Origin: Arachis hypogaea
Lineage: Eukaryota; Streptophyta; Magnoliopsida; Fabales; Fabaceae
Length of the DNA: 64,000 nt
Assembly (NCBI RefSeq): GCF_003086295.3
Contig: NC_092054.1
Location: forward strand, 34,812,393-34,876,392
Direction of reading: 5' to 3'
Numbering within the stretch: the stretch's first letter is position 1; each line of letters begins with the position of its first letter. Both the position numbers and the translations under genes were made by a program. The notes under the pieces are model-generated. The model was given only the letters and a program-made list of their open reading frames with translations, did not search any database and was not told the DNA's origin. Shown one piece after another: positions 53,470 to 64,000 of the stretch.

Positions 53470-55012
53470 CACTCTCTGCTCCTCTAAGGAGCCTCCCTAG
53501 TAGTGCTTGAGTCTATGGCCATTGACAGTAAAAGTTCTCTGAGTCTTGTCCTCTATGAGCTCCACATGACCATAAGGAAACACCTTGAGTATGGTGAAAG
53601 GTCCTGACCATCGAGACTTAAGTTTCCCAGGGAAGAACTTGAGTCTTGAGTTGTAGAGTAACACCTTCTGTCCTTTAGTAAACTCCCTTCTTGCTATCTT
53701 TTGGTCATGCTACCTTTTTGTGTTCTCTTTGTAGATTTTTTCATTCTCATATGCTTGATTTCTAAACTCCTCCAGCTCATTGAGTTGCATTAATCTCTTT
53801 TCTCCAATAGCTTGCTCATCATAGTTTAACATTTTTAGAGCCCAAAATGCTCTATGCTCAAGTTCAACTGGTAAGTGATAAGCCTTGCCATATACCAGTT
53901 GGTATGGAGACATCCCAATGGGAGTCTTATAGGCTGTTCTGTAGGCCCATAGTACATCATCCAGTTTCGTAGAGCAATCCTTTTTTGAGCTTCCAACAAT
54001 TTTTTCAAGGATTTATTTCAGCTCTCTGTTGGAGATTTCAGCTTGCCCGTTGGTCTGTGGGTGGTATGGGGTTGCCACTTTGTGCTTTACTCCATATCTG
54101 AGAAGGAGTGTCTCGAGTTGTTTGTTGTAGAAGTGTGTCCCTCCATCACTAATGAGAGCTCTGGGAACTCCAAATCTGCTGAAGATGTTCCTTCTCAAGA
54201 AGCTTATCACAACCTTGTTGTCATTTGTTGCAGTGGCTATGGCTTCTACCTACCTTGAGACATAATCAACAGCCACTAATTTGTAGCTATTTGAGTAGGA
54301 AGTTGGGAAGGGTCCCATGAAATCAATCCCCCAGACATCAAATAGCTCCAACTCTAGTATGAATTACTGTGGCATCTCATTTCTCTTGGTTAGATTACCA
54401 GCTCTTTGGCATTCATCAAACCTTGACACCATTTCCTTGGCATCCTTAAACATTGTTGGCCAGTAAAATCCGGATTGAAATACTTTTGCTGCTGTTCTTT
54501 CTCCACTGAAGTGACCTCCATATGCGGATCCATGGCACTACCATAACACTTCCTGCCCTTCTTCATGGGATATACACCTTCTTAGGATTTCATCAGCACA
54601 CTTTTTGAACAGATAGGGGTCATCCCAGATGTAGTGTTTGGCATCCTTAATTAGCTTCCTCCTCATGTGCTTATTGATGTTGGTTGGTAGCTCCCCAATA
54701 GCCTTGAAGTTAGCTATGTCTGCAAACCAAGGGGCTACTCGTATCATCATCAATTGTTCATCAGGGAAGCTTTCATTAACTGCTACTTGCTGCATTTCTT
54801 CTTCTTGTGGGATCCTTGAGAGGTGGTCAGCTACCTTGTTCTCTGCTCCACTCCTATCTTTAATCTCAATATCAAATTCTTGGAGCAGCAGAATCCACCT
54901 TATTAGTCTGGGCTTAGATTCTTGTTTGGTAAGCAAGTATTTGAGTGCTGCATGATCAGTGAACACAACTACTTTGAGCCAATAAGATATGATCTAAACT
55001 TATCAAAAGTAA
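53470..55012 (-). pseudogene. Element F RNase H-integrase, heavily mutated
   Basis: Read in minus sense from 55012: [12 protein letters not shown], a one-base loss near 54977, then [31 protein letters not shown] and [10 protein letters not shown]. Integrase follows: zinc-finger region with CHGSAYGGHFSG, core with [18 protein letters not shown] and [16 protein letters not shown], then [17 protein letters not shown] [13 protein letters not shown], and a C-terminal domain ending [11 protein letters not shown]. In-frame stops occur at about 54540, 54250, 54013, 53708 and 53500. Several stand for Trp, His or Arg codons, as expected from C to T decay. RT is missing; the right edge is cut by the LTR at 55017. 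Confidence 0.85.
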
Positions 55013-55016
55013 AAAC

Positions 55017-57804
55017 TGTAACATCCCGCGTTTTTGGAAACCTAAATATGAATAAATTGTGAATTTATCTTATTAAGTTTAAACTTTATAATTTTAGAAA
55101 TTATTTTATTAGAACTAATTAAATAGATTCGGAGATAGTTTTATTTTGAATCAATTAATATTTTTAAGTAATTTTATTATAATAGAATATTTTGTATAAT
55201 TTTAGTAATTGAAAAATAAGAAAGAATTGTACAATTTAATTTAAGTAACTTTTATCCTGAAAAAGGTTACGATTTATTTTATTAATTTGATATCTTATTT
55301 TATAAATTAATTAATTAAGAGTAATTAAATTAGTTTTATTAATATTTGGAGTTTAAGTTGATTAATATTCTTATGTAATTTTTATAATTGGTTATTTCAT
55401 ATTCTTTGGAAATAAAATTTAGAAATGGGAGTATTATATAATTTAATTTAAATAATTTCTATTATGAATGAATTATGGTTTATTTTATTAGTTTGAGCTT
55501 TAGAGATTAATTTATTAGGAATGATTAAATAGATTTTTATAAATACTTAAAGTTTAAGTAATTTTATTATAATTAGATATTTTGTAAATTAAAATTAAAG
55601 TTTCGGTGATAGAAAAATAATAAAAAAAATTATATCATTTAATTTGAATAATTGAATATTGAGTTTAAACTACATTTTATAAAAATGTGATTAGTATATT
55701 TATTTTATGATTTAAATTAAAAATAATTATTTGAGCTCGTTAATAGATTAATAAATAAAATTTTATGTATTTTAAAAGTAATCTTTATAGCATTATATTT
55801 AAATTCTAAATTGTTATCCTATCATAAATATTTTATAAAATTGTTATATTACTTGTATATATTTTTCCCTAATTTATCAAATCAAAACCTAATTTAATTT
55901 AAGATCACAAATTTCCTAATTGATACCCTAATTTCACAAAACGCACACTACATACGTTCAGAGAAAAGGAAAGAAACAGTGAAGAGAGAAAGGGGAGCTC
56001 GATAGTCGGGAGATGGAGGAAGTCGGGAGTCGGGGAGTAAGGGAATAGGAGGAAGACGCTGGGATGATCAAGAAGGCTTCGACTTCATCATCCTCGTGCA
56101 TCCGTCGCTGCTACCATCATCGATCAGAGCTGCTGCGCGTGGAGAGAAGGGGAGACGATGTCGCTGTCTCTGTTTGGGATCGCCGCCGCCGTTCAAGTCA
56201 CTACAAGAGGAGAACGCCACTGCGTGAAGTGGGGTGATGAGCGAAGTAGAACGCGTACAGGAAGAAGGAGAACACGACGACTAGGAGGAGGCAGCGCCGC
56301 TGCCGTTGCTACTAGGGTTTGTCTTTGGAATTCCTGGTCGCCGCTATCGTTATGGGTGAGTCAATTCTGTCCTAGCTACTAGAGTTACCATTTCTGAACC
56401 CTTGTCGCTTTGAAATGATCCTGTCTCGGCCTCTAATATTCCTAATTATACTGTATTCGTTGGAATCGCCACAATTGGAGCTCATCGCTAGAGAAGACAA
56501 ACTGTTGCGCCATCTTCTTCATTTTGACTCTGAACCTCCATTCTAACCCTGTAATGTTTCCACTCTTGTTCTATTTAGCATTTTGTTTCTCTGTTATATT
56601 CTTATTTTAATTACGGTAGCCGATACCTTTGTTTTAGTGTTGTTGTGTTCTGCTGGGGCTATCAAAATTGTTGTTGTTGCGAGTGTGATCATGGTTGATG
56701 CTGCTGCCGTGTCCCAATTATGTTGGAATTGTTGCTGCTGCTATGAATTCAAAAAGAGCAGGTTTATCGTGGTTAATTCCTTCCGGTTTAGCTAATCGAG
56801 GTAGGGGGTTTAAACGATTTCAATTTAAGAATGCCTACAAGGTTTATTGAATAACTGCAAATAGATTTAATAGCTGTGAGTAATTGATTGATTATGTGAA
56901 TATTGAATTGTGGCTGAAATTGTGATTGGAATGGTTGAGATTGTGATTTGGAATTGTTGATTAGTGATATTGATTGATTATGTGGATTGGGAATTGTTTG
57001 ATGACTAATTATTGAGAATTTCTGAATTTTAATGGGTTATGTTGGATTTGTTGCCGTTGAGCTGTTATTTGGTATATTGTAATGTTAATAAACTTGGTTG
57101 GTGGTTGATTTGGAATTGGTTTTGAGGGGTATTGAAGGGTTGGATTTTGAATACAAAATGGTTTACTGAAAATTAGGTTCTCTTGAAATTAAACAGCAAC
57201 TTTGAAAGTGAATCAGTGGCTCTATAGTGACTGAAATGATGAGAATTTAAATGTTAAGTAAATTATATTAAGTGTAATTGTGAAAATTCAATTTTTAAGG
57301 TTTCGTATCAACTAGAAAATTAGTTATGGTTTTTCAAAGTTGAACTCTAAAATCTGATTTCCTGCATAATTTTAAACGAAGTCAGAAACTTTGAAAAGCT
57401 ATAACTACTTATGTAATGATCGGAATTGCATGAGACCAAGCCTGGGTTAAACTTGGGGATATAAGGAACTAAAATGGTAAATTTGAGACTTTTTCATTAA
57501 GTTTATGATTTATGATAAATTTTTGAATTGGGGATGTCAAATCTGGTTTTTCTGCAGAACGTTTAACACAGCAGCAACTTGTTTCTTCTATTGAAAATTT
57601 TTCAGTTTGAATTTTGAAATGGAACCAATTTTAAATAAAACTTTATTCCTATTATTTTAATGCCGTAAAATTTCAGAACAATTGGACTTGTAGTTTTAAA
57701 GATATGAATTTTTGAAGGATGATACATTATGCAGAAAAAGCCAGATTCTGTTTTCTTAAATTAGTAACTTTGGGAGTTTATAACTTTTGATCCTGGATAG
57801 ATAT
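55017..57804 (+). mobile_element. TGTAACATCCC-type LTR (Tekay/Del-like), cut by element G
   Basis: It begins TGTAACATCCCGCG, a start common in plant chromovirus LTRs, right after the element F pol fragment. A first kilobase of very AT-rich sequence is followed by a GC-rich transcribed-like region (55970-56400). A long, moderately AT-rich tract then continues without a coding frame. The LTR end is not reached before element G begins at 57805. Short ORFs at 56158 and 56583 look incidental. Confidence 0.55.
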
Positions 57805-58112
57805 TGATGCCAAGGCATCTTAGGCTAGTTTCACTAGTATTTTTCTGTTAGTTTTAGTGGTTTTATGCACTTTCTTGAGCTTAAAGTAACCAAGAATGGT
57901 TAAAAGAATAACAAAGCAATGAACCATCCAAACAATATGATTTTGATGCAATATCCATGAGTTTTAGTTATATTACTTGAATGCTATGAATGGAAGATTT
58001 CTCATGAAATTTTGCAAGACTTTGATGCAATTGTTTGGATGATTTCAGGGAAGAAGAGGCTAGGCAAGGAAGCAACAAAATCAATAAAGGAAGCTTGAAT
58101 ATCACATGTGAA

Positions 58113-58771
58113 GTTTAAGTTCCAGTTTAAGCCTAAACTGGAGCTTAAACGCCAGAATCATGAAGGCTAAGAAATGCTGGAATTGAAGTTTAACCTCCAG
58201 TTTGACCTTAAACTGGAGGTTAAACGCCAGAATGATAATGCCACTCAGGAAGGAGTTCCACGTTTAAGCTCCAGTTTGACCTCAAACTGGAGCTTAAACG
58301 TGTTCGACCAAGTTTTCTCCTCCAGGGTTGCTCTCTCCATTTCCACGTTTAAGCTCCAGTTTGACCTCAAACTGGAGCTTAAACGTGTTCGACACCTCCA
58401 GGGCTACCTTTCTAAGCTTCCACGTTTAACCTCCAGTTTAACCTTAAACTGGAGGTTAAACGTGTTCGACCTCCAGGATGCCTCCTTCCATTTCCACGTT
58501 TAACCTCCAGTTTGACCTTAAACTGGAGGTTAAACGTGTTCGACCTCCAGGGCTGCCCTTCCTATATCCACGTTTAAGCTTCAGTTTGACCTCAAACTGG
58601 AGCTTAAACGTGTTCGACTACATGACTCTCCAGGGCTGCCTTCTTCCATTTCCACGTTTAAGCTTCAGTTTAACCTTAAACTAAAGCTTAAACGTGCTTC
58701 TACAAAAGGCCTCACTGGAAGTGTCTGGCGTTTAAGCTGCAGTTTAAGCTTAAACTGCAACTTAAACGCCA
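58113..58771 (+). repeat. Nine-unit palindrome array in LTR G
   Basis: The units are at about 58113, 58186, 58259, 58344, 58421, 58495, 58569, 58653 and 58726, each 38-46 bp. The best (58259-58302) has perfect 21-bp arms with a 2-nt centre; its arm core is TTTAAGCTCCAGTTTGA. Units switch between AGCTCC/GGAGCT and ACCTCC/GGAGGT, changing both arms together. Confidence 0.9.
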
Positions 58772-59093
58772 CTCTTGGAAAAGGTTTCTGGACCAAAGAT
58801 ATTGTGGTTTAAGTTAGTATTTGAGCACAAACATTAACTTAAACTTATTCTGGTATGAAACCCAATTGAATATCATGGTTTATGGGATTGGGCCTGAAGG
58901 ATTGATGAGTCTGAAATTTCAATTTATTGAGTCATGTGCCATTATTTGATTATCACTAAGTTGGCTCAATGAATGTTACAGAATTTGGACCAGCAGCCTC
59001 ATCAAGATTATGGATCATAAACCCAAGGCAAAAGGAAAGCAGGGAGAGGCCTCAAAGCCCAAGAAACACAACAGAAGCTCAATATAGAAAGTG

Positions 59094-59103
59094 TATAAAT
59101 AGG
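59094..59103 (+). promoter_or_regulatory. TATA box of LTR G
   Basis: TATAAATAGG, about 320 bp downstream of the palindrome array. Confidence 0.7.
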
Positions 59104-59926
59104 ATAGAATTTAAGTTAGAGAGAACTTTTACCTTCACTTTTAGCTAGTTTTCATATCTTTGTAATTGAATTCAGAGCTATGACTCACTAAACCCCCTTT
59201 CATTGGGTTAGGGAGCTCTATTGTAATTCAATGAATCAATAATAGTTTATCTTCTTCTTCAATCTTTTCTCTTGAACTTTGTTAGAAAGCTTCTCGATCT
59301 AATTCCATTGGGTAGTTGTCTTGGGAAAGAAACTACCCATAATTGGAATCCTTCGGAACCTTGGGAAAGGAATGGAGGATTCATGCTAGAGAAGCTTTCT
59401 CACAGTGAATTGGATTGGGGTTTGGATGGATAGTGTGACATGTAATCCTACCAAATTGTGGTTCATGAAACTGTGTGGTATAATCAGTGATCGAGCATCA
59501 TCTCTTCTTATGAACATTTAAACCAAGGGATTGGGAATTTGTTCATTTTTAGAGAGAATTGGTGAGCCAAGGGATTGGGATCCAATCATATAAGATTGCC
59601 AAGCAAAATTCAATGAACGCATTGCTTGAGGAAGAGATAAATATGTTTTGATTCGGAGATCTCAATATCTCCTATAACCCAATGAATCCCCCAATTCTGA
59701 TTACATCTTCTCTTTACATTCTGCAACTCAATTCATGCAATCACCCCCATTCCCTTTTAATTTCAGCAATTTAGTTTCTGCTCTTTAATTCATGCAATTT
59801 AAGATTCCGCCATTTCAATTTCTTGTCATTTACTTTTCCCGCCAATTTTACATTCCGCAATTCTCATCTCAATCTTGATTCCGCTCAACTAGAACACACT
59901 TCTAATCCGAATTGCTCACTCAACCA

Positions 59927-59993
59927 ATCCTTGTGGGATTCGACCTCACTCTATTGTGAGTTTTTACTTGACGATAACCGGTGCACTTGCCGG
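59927..59993 (+). other. Conserved triple hairpin of LTR G
   Basis: ATCCT-TGT-GGGAT with one G-T pair, CTCAC-TCTATT-GTGAG, CCGG-TGCACTTG-CCGG. Same order and spacing as in the solo LTR. Confidence 0.75.
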
Positions 59994-60059
59994 AAGGAAT
60001 TTTGCCGATCGTGCCATTTCCTAAATCGTAGCATAACTAGTTTATGCGCATCAAGTTTA

Positions 60060-60077
60060 TGGCGCCGTTGCCGGGGA
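60060..60077 (+). other. tRNA-Asp primer-binding site of element G
   Basis: Exact TGGCGCCGTTGCCGGGGA, 6 nt after the LTR end. Confidence 0.95.
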
Positions 60078-60335
60078 TTGGTTTTCGAATGACAATTCTC
60101 AAATTGGAAGTTAACTAGATTGAGCAATTTCTCTTGCTTTGTTAATTCTGTTCAAGTTACTTGTTGAATTTTAATTTTTGCACTCGGTTACATGCTTTCT
60201 TTCTTTATGCCTTTAAATTTAAGCAACTAACTCACTGACTCACTAACTGTTTGAATTAATTCCTCAATTGCTCTAACCATACTCTTCCATTAACCAAGAG
60301 TATTTCACTAGTTTGTGCCTGTGCTGTGTTCTTGT

Positions 60336-63143
60336 ATGACAGGTAGGAGAGGAGAGACATCAACTCCTCCATATACCGAACCAGAGAGGACCCTTCATAG
60401 ACTGAGAAGGGAAGCAAGAGGGAAGAGAGTAGTGGGAGAAGAGGAATCTGAAGGAGAATCTGAGGACAATTTTGAGGAAGCTTTAGATCTCAACATGGAT
60501 AGAGAAGTTCACAACCATGAGAGAGCTGATGGAAACAATGCCATTCCTGAGAGGAGGGTTCTTAGTTCATACATAAACCCAACCTCTGGGAATTGTGGTA
60601 GCAGCATCCAGAAACCACCCATTCAGGCCAACAACTTTGAACTCAAACCACAGCTAATATCACTTGTGGAGAATCATTGTTCATTTGGTGGAAGTGCTAA
60701 TGAAGATCCCAACCAACATCTCACAAAATTCCTGAGAATTTGTGACACTGTGAAGTCCAATGGAGTCCAGGAAGATGCCTATAAACTGCTTTTGTTCCCA
60801 TTTTCACTTAGGGACAAAGCAGCTAAGTGGCTGGAATCATTCCCAAGGGGGAGTCTAACAACATGGGATGAGGTGGAAAGCAAGTTTCTGGCACGTTTCT
60901 ACCCCCCACAAAAGGTCAATAGGCTTCGATCTGAGGTTCAAACTTTTAGACAACAAGATGGTGAAACTCTCTACGAGGCATGGGAGAGATTCAAGGACTT
61001 GACAAGGAAATGCCCACCAGACATGTTCCATGATTGGGTGCAATTGCATATCTTCTATGATGGACTCTCTTATGAATCAAGGAAGGCTGTAGACCATTCA
61101 TCAGGAGGTTCATTGAACAGGAAAAAGACTGTGGAAGAGGCCATTGAAGTGATTGAGACAGTGGCTGAGAATGAGTACTACTATGCATCAGAAAGGCACA
61201 ACACTAAGGGAGTCATGGAGCTGAACCATGTTGATACAATTCTAGCCCAAAACAAGGTGTTTGCCAAGCAACTAGCAGAGCTTATCAGGCAATTAGAAAC
61301 AAAGCAAGTGGCTGCAATACACACACAAGATCAAGAGGAAGTAAGCATTGAAGGAGGTGATTGGGAAGAGGCCAACTATGTGGGAAACCAACAAAGGCAA
61401 TTATATGATCCACATTCCAACACTTACAACCCAGGCTGGAGAAACCACCCAAACTTTGGGTGGGGGAACCAACAAACCCAACCACAAAACCACAAACCTT
61501 ACAACCACAACCAACATAACAATTCCACATACCAAAACTCCAACCAAAGATCATACCAAGCCACACAAAACACTTACCCCCAACCATCATATCATGGCCA
61601 AAATAATCAACCTACCCAACTTAATCCGAACCAACAATTTCAAGATCAATTAAACCGGATAGAAGGAATGATGGCAACCATGAGTCAAGACATAACCGAA
61701 TTGAAAAGCTTCAGAGATGATGTGAGAGCTACCTTAAGAAACCATGGTGAAAAACTCAAGAGGATGGAGTCGCAAGTAGGTGAGCTATCTCAACAGGCCG
61801 TCAAATCAACTGCAGTGTTCCCTAGTGACACAGAAAAGAATCCTAAAGGGGAACAAAAGAGAGTGAGATGGGAAGAATGCAAGGCCATCACTATATTGAA
61901 GGAAGTTTCAGAAGAAGAAGGAATCAGGCCCTCAGAGCAGGAGCCAGAAATCTTGAAGGAAGGAGTGGAAGAAGTTAAGTAGGAAAGTGGAACTGAGCAA
62001 GCCAAGGAACTGCAAAAAGGCATGCTGGAAATATACCAACCAAAAGCACCATTTCCTCAGAGGTTAGGAGGAGGTGAAAAAGGGAAAACCTATTCAAGGT
62101 TTTTAGAGACATTTAACTCTCTCCATGTCAATATTCCCTTTCTTGAGATTCTCCATCAAATGCCTACACACATCAAGTATTTAAAGGAATTGTTAAGCAA
62201 GAAAAGAGTTTTGAAGGGAGGACAAACGGTAACAATGAACAAAGAATGCAGTGCTCTCATCAAGAAGGACACACTCTCTAAGAAAACGGACCCAGGAAGT
62301 TTTCATATCCCTTGCATCATAGGGGAAACAAAAATTGACAGAGGATTCTGTGATCTAGGAGCTAGCATAAATGTGATGCCTCTAACTCTTATGAAGAGGC
62401 TACAACTGAATGAGGTGAGATCCACTGATGTAATCATACAACTGGCTGACAAAACTCAGAAGCAAGCTGAAGGGGTAGTTGAAAATGTGCTGGTGAAAGT
62501 GGGGGATTATTACTTCCCCACAGACTTTGTCATTGTGGACATGGAGGAAAGCTACTTACACCCTATTATTCTGGGCAGACCATTTCTAGCCACTACTAGA
62601 GCGCTCATAGATGTAGAACAAGGAGAGCTAATTCTGAGAATACATGATGAACAGCTCATTTTCAAAGTTTTCAAACCTGCATCTGAGCCTGAACCAGAAC
62701 CTGAAAAGCCTAAGGATGATAGTAGCCATCTGTGTTTGGAGGAAAGTAATCCAGCAGCTGAAACTCTAAAACAGTCCTTGGAAGGCAAACAAGAGTTGCA
62801 AGAGTTAAAGCCACAAGAATCAGTGGAAACAGATCAGAAGGATCCTCCTGACATAAGGGTCAATGAAGAAATCCTCAAGAGAAAGGGAAGAGTGATAGGG
62901 AGATTGCCAAGAGGGTGGAGAAACAAGAAAATTCCCACTAAAGGTTTCTCTCCGGGAGATAACGTGATATCAAGTCATTATCTGCCAATCCCACCTGGCC
63001 TCAAAACCATTCCTTCCCAGCTCCCTCAAGTGTTCACAATCAGGAAAGTTCTTTCTATGGAACATTTAGAGGTCATGAATGAATCAAGTGGAGACGTTTT
63101 CATAGTGAGAGGAGAAGACGTCAAGCACTACAATCCACCCTAA
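60336..63143 (+). CDS. gag: Element G Gag-protease ORF with one in-frame amber codon
   Basis: ATG at 60336 (MTGRRGETSTPPYTEPERTL). The frame is open to 63143 except for TAG at 61980-61982. Gag core: NNFELKPQLISLVENHCSFG, FLRICDTVKSNGV, LLFPFSLRDKAAKWLESFPR, ARFYPPQKVNRLRSEVQTFR and YEAWERFKDLTRKCPPD, then the NTYNPGWRNHPNFGW motif, an Asn/Gln/His-rich stretch and a coiled coil. There is no zinc knuckle. After the amber codon comes protease with CDLGASINVMP and ILGRPFLATTRALID. The tail (MEHLEVMNESSGDVFIVRG, then VKHYNPP) resembles the integrase C-terminal end. RT, RNase H and the integrase core are absent, so the element is non-autonomous although its Gag and protease look functional. Confidence 0.85.
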
Positions 63144-63154
63144 CAAGGGACAAC

Positions 63155-63202
63155 CGTCAAGCTAATGACGTTAAAGAAGCGCTTGTTGGGAGGCAACCCA
63201 AC
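63155..63202 (+). other. Double hairpin after the element G stop codon
   Basis: CGTCA-AGCTAA-TGACG (63155-63170) and GTTGGG-AGGCAA-CCCAAC (63185-63202), starting 12 nt after the TAA at 63141-63143. Confidence 0.8.
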
Positions 63203-64000
63203 CTGAGGTAATACCCTTTTGCTGTTTCTTTTATTTGTTTCAATAAAAAGGGTGAAGTAGTTTCTGTGCATTGCAAAGAAATAAGTTTGGTGTTTCACAC
63301 CAAACAATGAATTCGTAGATCAATAATTCAAAGGGGAATGTGTGACTCTAAGTTTGGTGTTCCACCATAAAGATCAACTGAACACAACAACCTTTGAATT
63401 ATATGAAAGGAACAACCATTCTAAGCAGTCACAGAAATGCTTAGAACCCTTAGCAGCAACTTCATTCCAAAGAGAACTCAAGGACTCAAAGAATAGAGAA
63501 GTAAGTGGGAGTCTAAGTTTGGTGTTCGCACACCAAAACTCGGATACTTACCCACACATAGTTGAGCTAACCACTCAAGTGCTTGAGAAGCAAGCAACTT
63601 CATCACTCTTTGCAGGAAAGGAAACAAGGATCTTAAAGCATGAAGCAACAATTAGGAGAAGAAGGAGAAATCAAATTGTTTCCTGGCAACAAAGAGAAAT
63701 CAAGAAATGTCACAAGGTGGTATTATTCCTTGATAATTCTTTAAAAAGGGCAAACAAAAGCATGCTTGTTCTGGTTTAGACTGTAAATGTTGAATCTTTC
63801 TGGAATGGGAAGTTGTTAGTATATTTGTCTGTTTATTGCTTTGAATAAAGTGAATACCTAGATGTTTGGATATAACTTCACCTTCTTAAACGAGTGCTTG
63901 CCATGCTTGTTCTGTTTCCAAAAATAAAAGAAAAGTTTGAACAAAAGTAACTTGGCTAAATTAGTGACAAATCAAGTAGAATTAAGTGGTGGTATGCATG
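63203..64000 (+). other. 3' noncoding region of element G, runs off the window
   Basis: TAAGTTTGGTGT boxes lie at 63282-63293, about 63350 and about 63511. The first continues as GTTTGGTGT-TTC-ACACCAAAC, a 9-bp stem, and the third also folds (TTTGGTGT/ACACCAAA). A 145-residue frame at 63342-63779 reads through two boxes as SLVF; it is Lys/Arg/Ser-rich, lacks known motifs and is probably not a gene. Confidence 0.5.

Larger units (their letters stand above)
57805..60053 (+). mobile_element. LTR G (5' LTR of element G)
   Basis: The LTR is 2249 bp, TGATGCCAAGGC to ATGCGCATCA, followed by a perfect primer site. It contains nine long palindromes at 58113-58771, TATA box at 59094-59103, and LTR-end triple hairpin at 59927-59993. 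The left edge is set by the TG start and the change of sequence type; the paired 3' LTR is beyond the window. Confidence 0.8.

Noticed and set aside
56158..56795. ORFs in the GC-rich part of the LTR at 55017 as host gene exons
   Set aside because: Low-complexity Arg/Ala/Val-rich readings within an LTR; no splice-consistent continuation or known domain.
58113..58771. Palindrome array as a CRISPR or MITE cluster
   Set aside because: The units share both arms and spacers, lie inside an LTR and have no target duplications.
63342..63779. 145-residue ORF downstream of element G protease as an env-like gene
   Set aside because: No signal peptide or membrane segment; it reads through the noncoding TAAGTTTGGTGT boxes and starts at a non-conserved position.
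1..64000. tRNA or rRNA genes
   Set aside because: No cloverleaf or rRNA segment was recognised; the only tRNA-like matches are short primer-binding sites of retroelements.

Overview
The window is repeat-dense plant nuclear DNA with no intact host gene that I can support. Nearly everything is LTR-retrotransposon sequence. The gag, protease and RT/RNase H/integrase proteins, plus primer-binding sites complementary to plant tRNA-Asp (TGGCGCCGTTGCCGGGGA), place most of it in the Athila branch of Ty3/gypsy. From recollection of LTR sequences, the host is most likely a legume of the peanut genus (Arachis); this is an inference.

Layout. 1-2190: internal part of non-autonomous element A (minus). 2192-3701: LTR A, which has internal sequence on both sides. 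3702-11659: element B (minus; gag, a coding hairpin repeat, protease and an integrase-tail fragment), containing a solo LTR at 4591-6098 with a perfect 5-bp target duplication, and ending in a different LTR (B). 11660-12830: decayed plant-mobile-domain (MAIN-like) gene, plus strand. 12831-22700: element C (minus; LTR C, then a long internal region with two broken ORFs, one split by a GC-rich DNA-transposon-like insert). 22700 to about 29850: endogenous pararetrovirus (Caulimoviridae) with movement protein, capsid protein, protease-RT-RNase H and a fourth ORF. 29850-30020: end of a retrotransposon LTR with its primer-binding site. 30049-36571 plus 49596-49763: element D (LTR, 3' noncoding region, integrase, RNase H, RT; minus). 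Its pol gene is split by a 13-kb insertion (36572-49595) with the order LTR-internal-LTR-internal-LTR. 49764-50825: truncated A-type LTR. 50826-53459: gag and LTR of element E. 53460-55016: decayed pol of element F. 55017-57804: 5' part of a TGTAACATCCC-type LTR, cut by element G (57805 onward, plus), which has a complete 5' LTR, primer site and a nearly intact gag-protease frame.

The most interesting result is a set of RNA/DNA hairpins shared by otherwise divergent Athila-like elements and supported by paired base changes: three small hairpins near the LTR 3' end, a double hairpin just after the last stop codon, and a hairpin beside the polypurine tract. In addition, several LTR families carry their own array of long palindromes in U3. 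The second major result is the triple-LTR tandem, whose middle LTR looks like the product of an unequal crossover. The third is the largely complete pararetroviral gene set. All calls come from reading the sequence; no database search was run.
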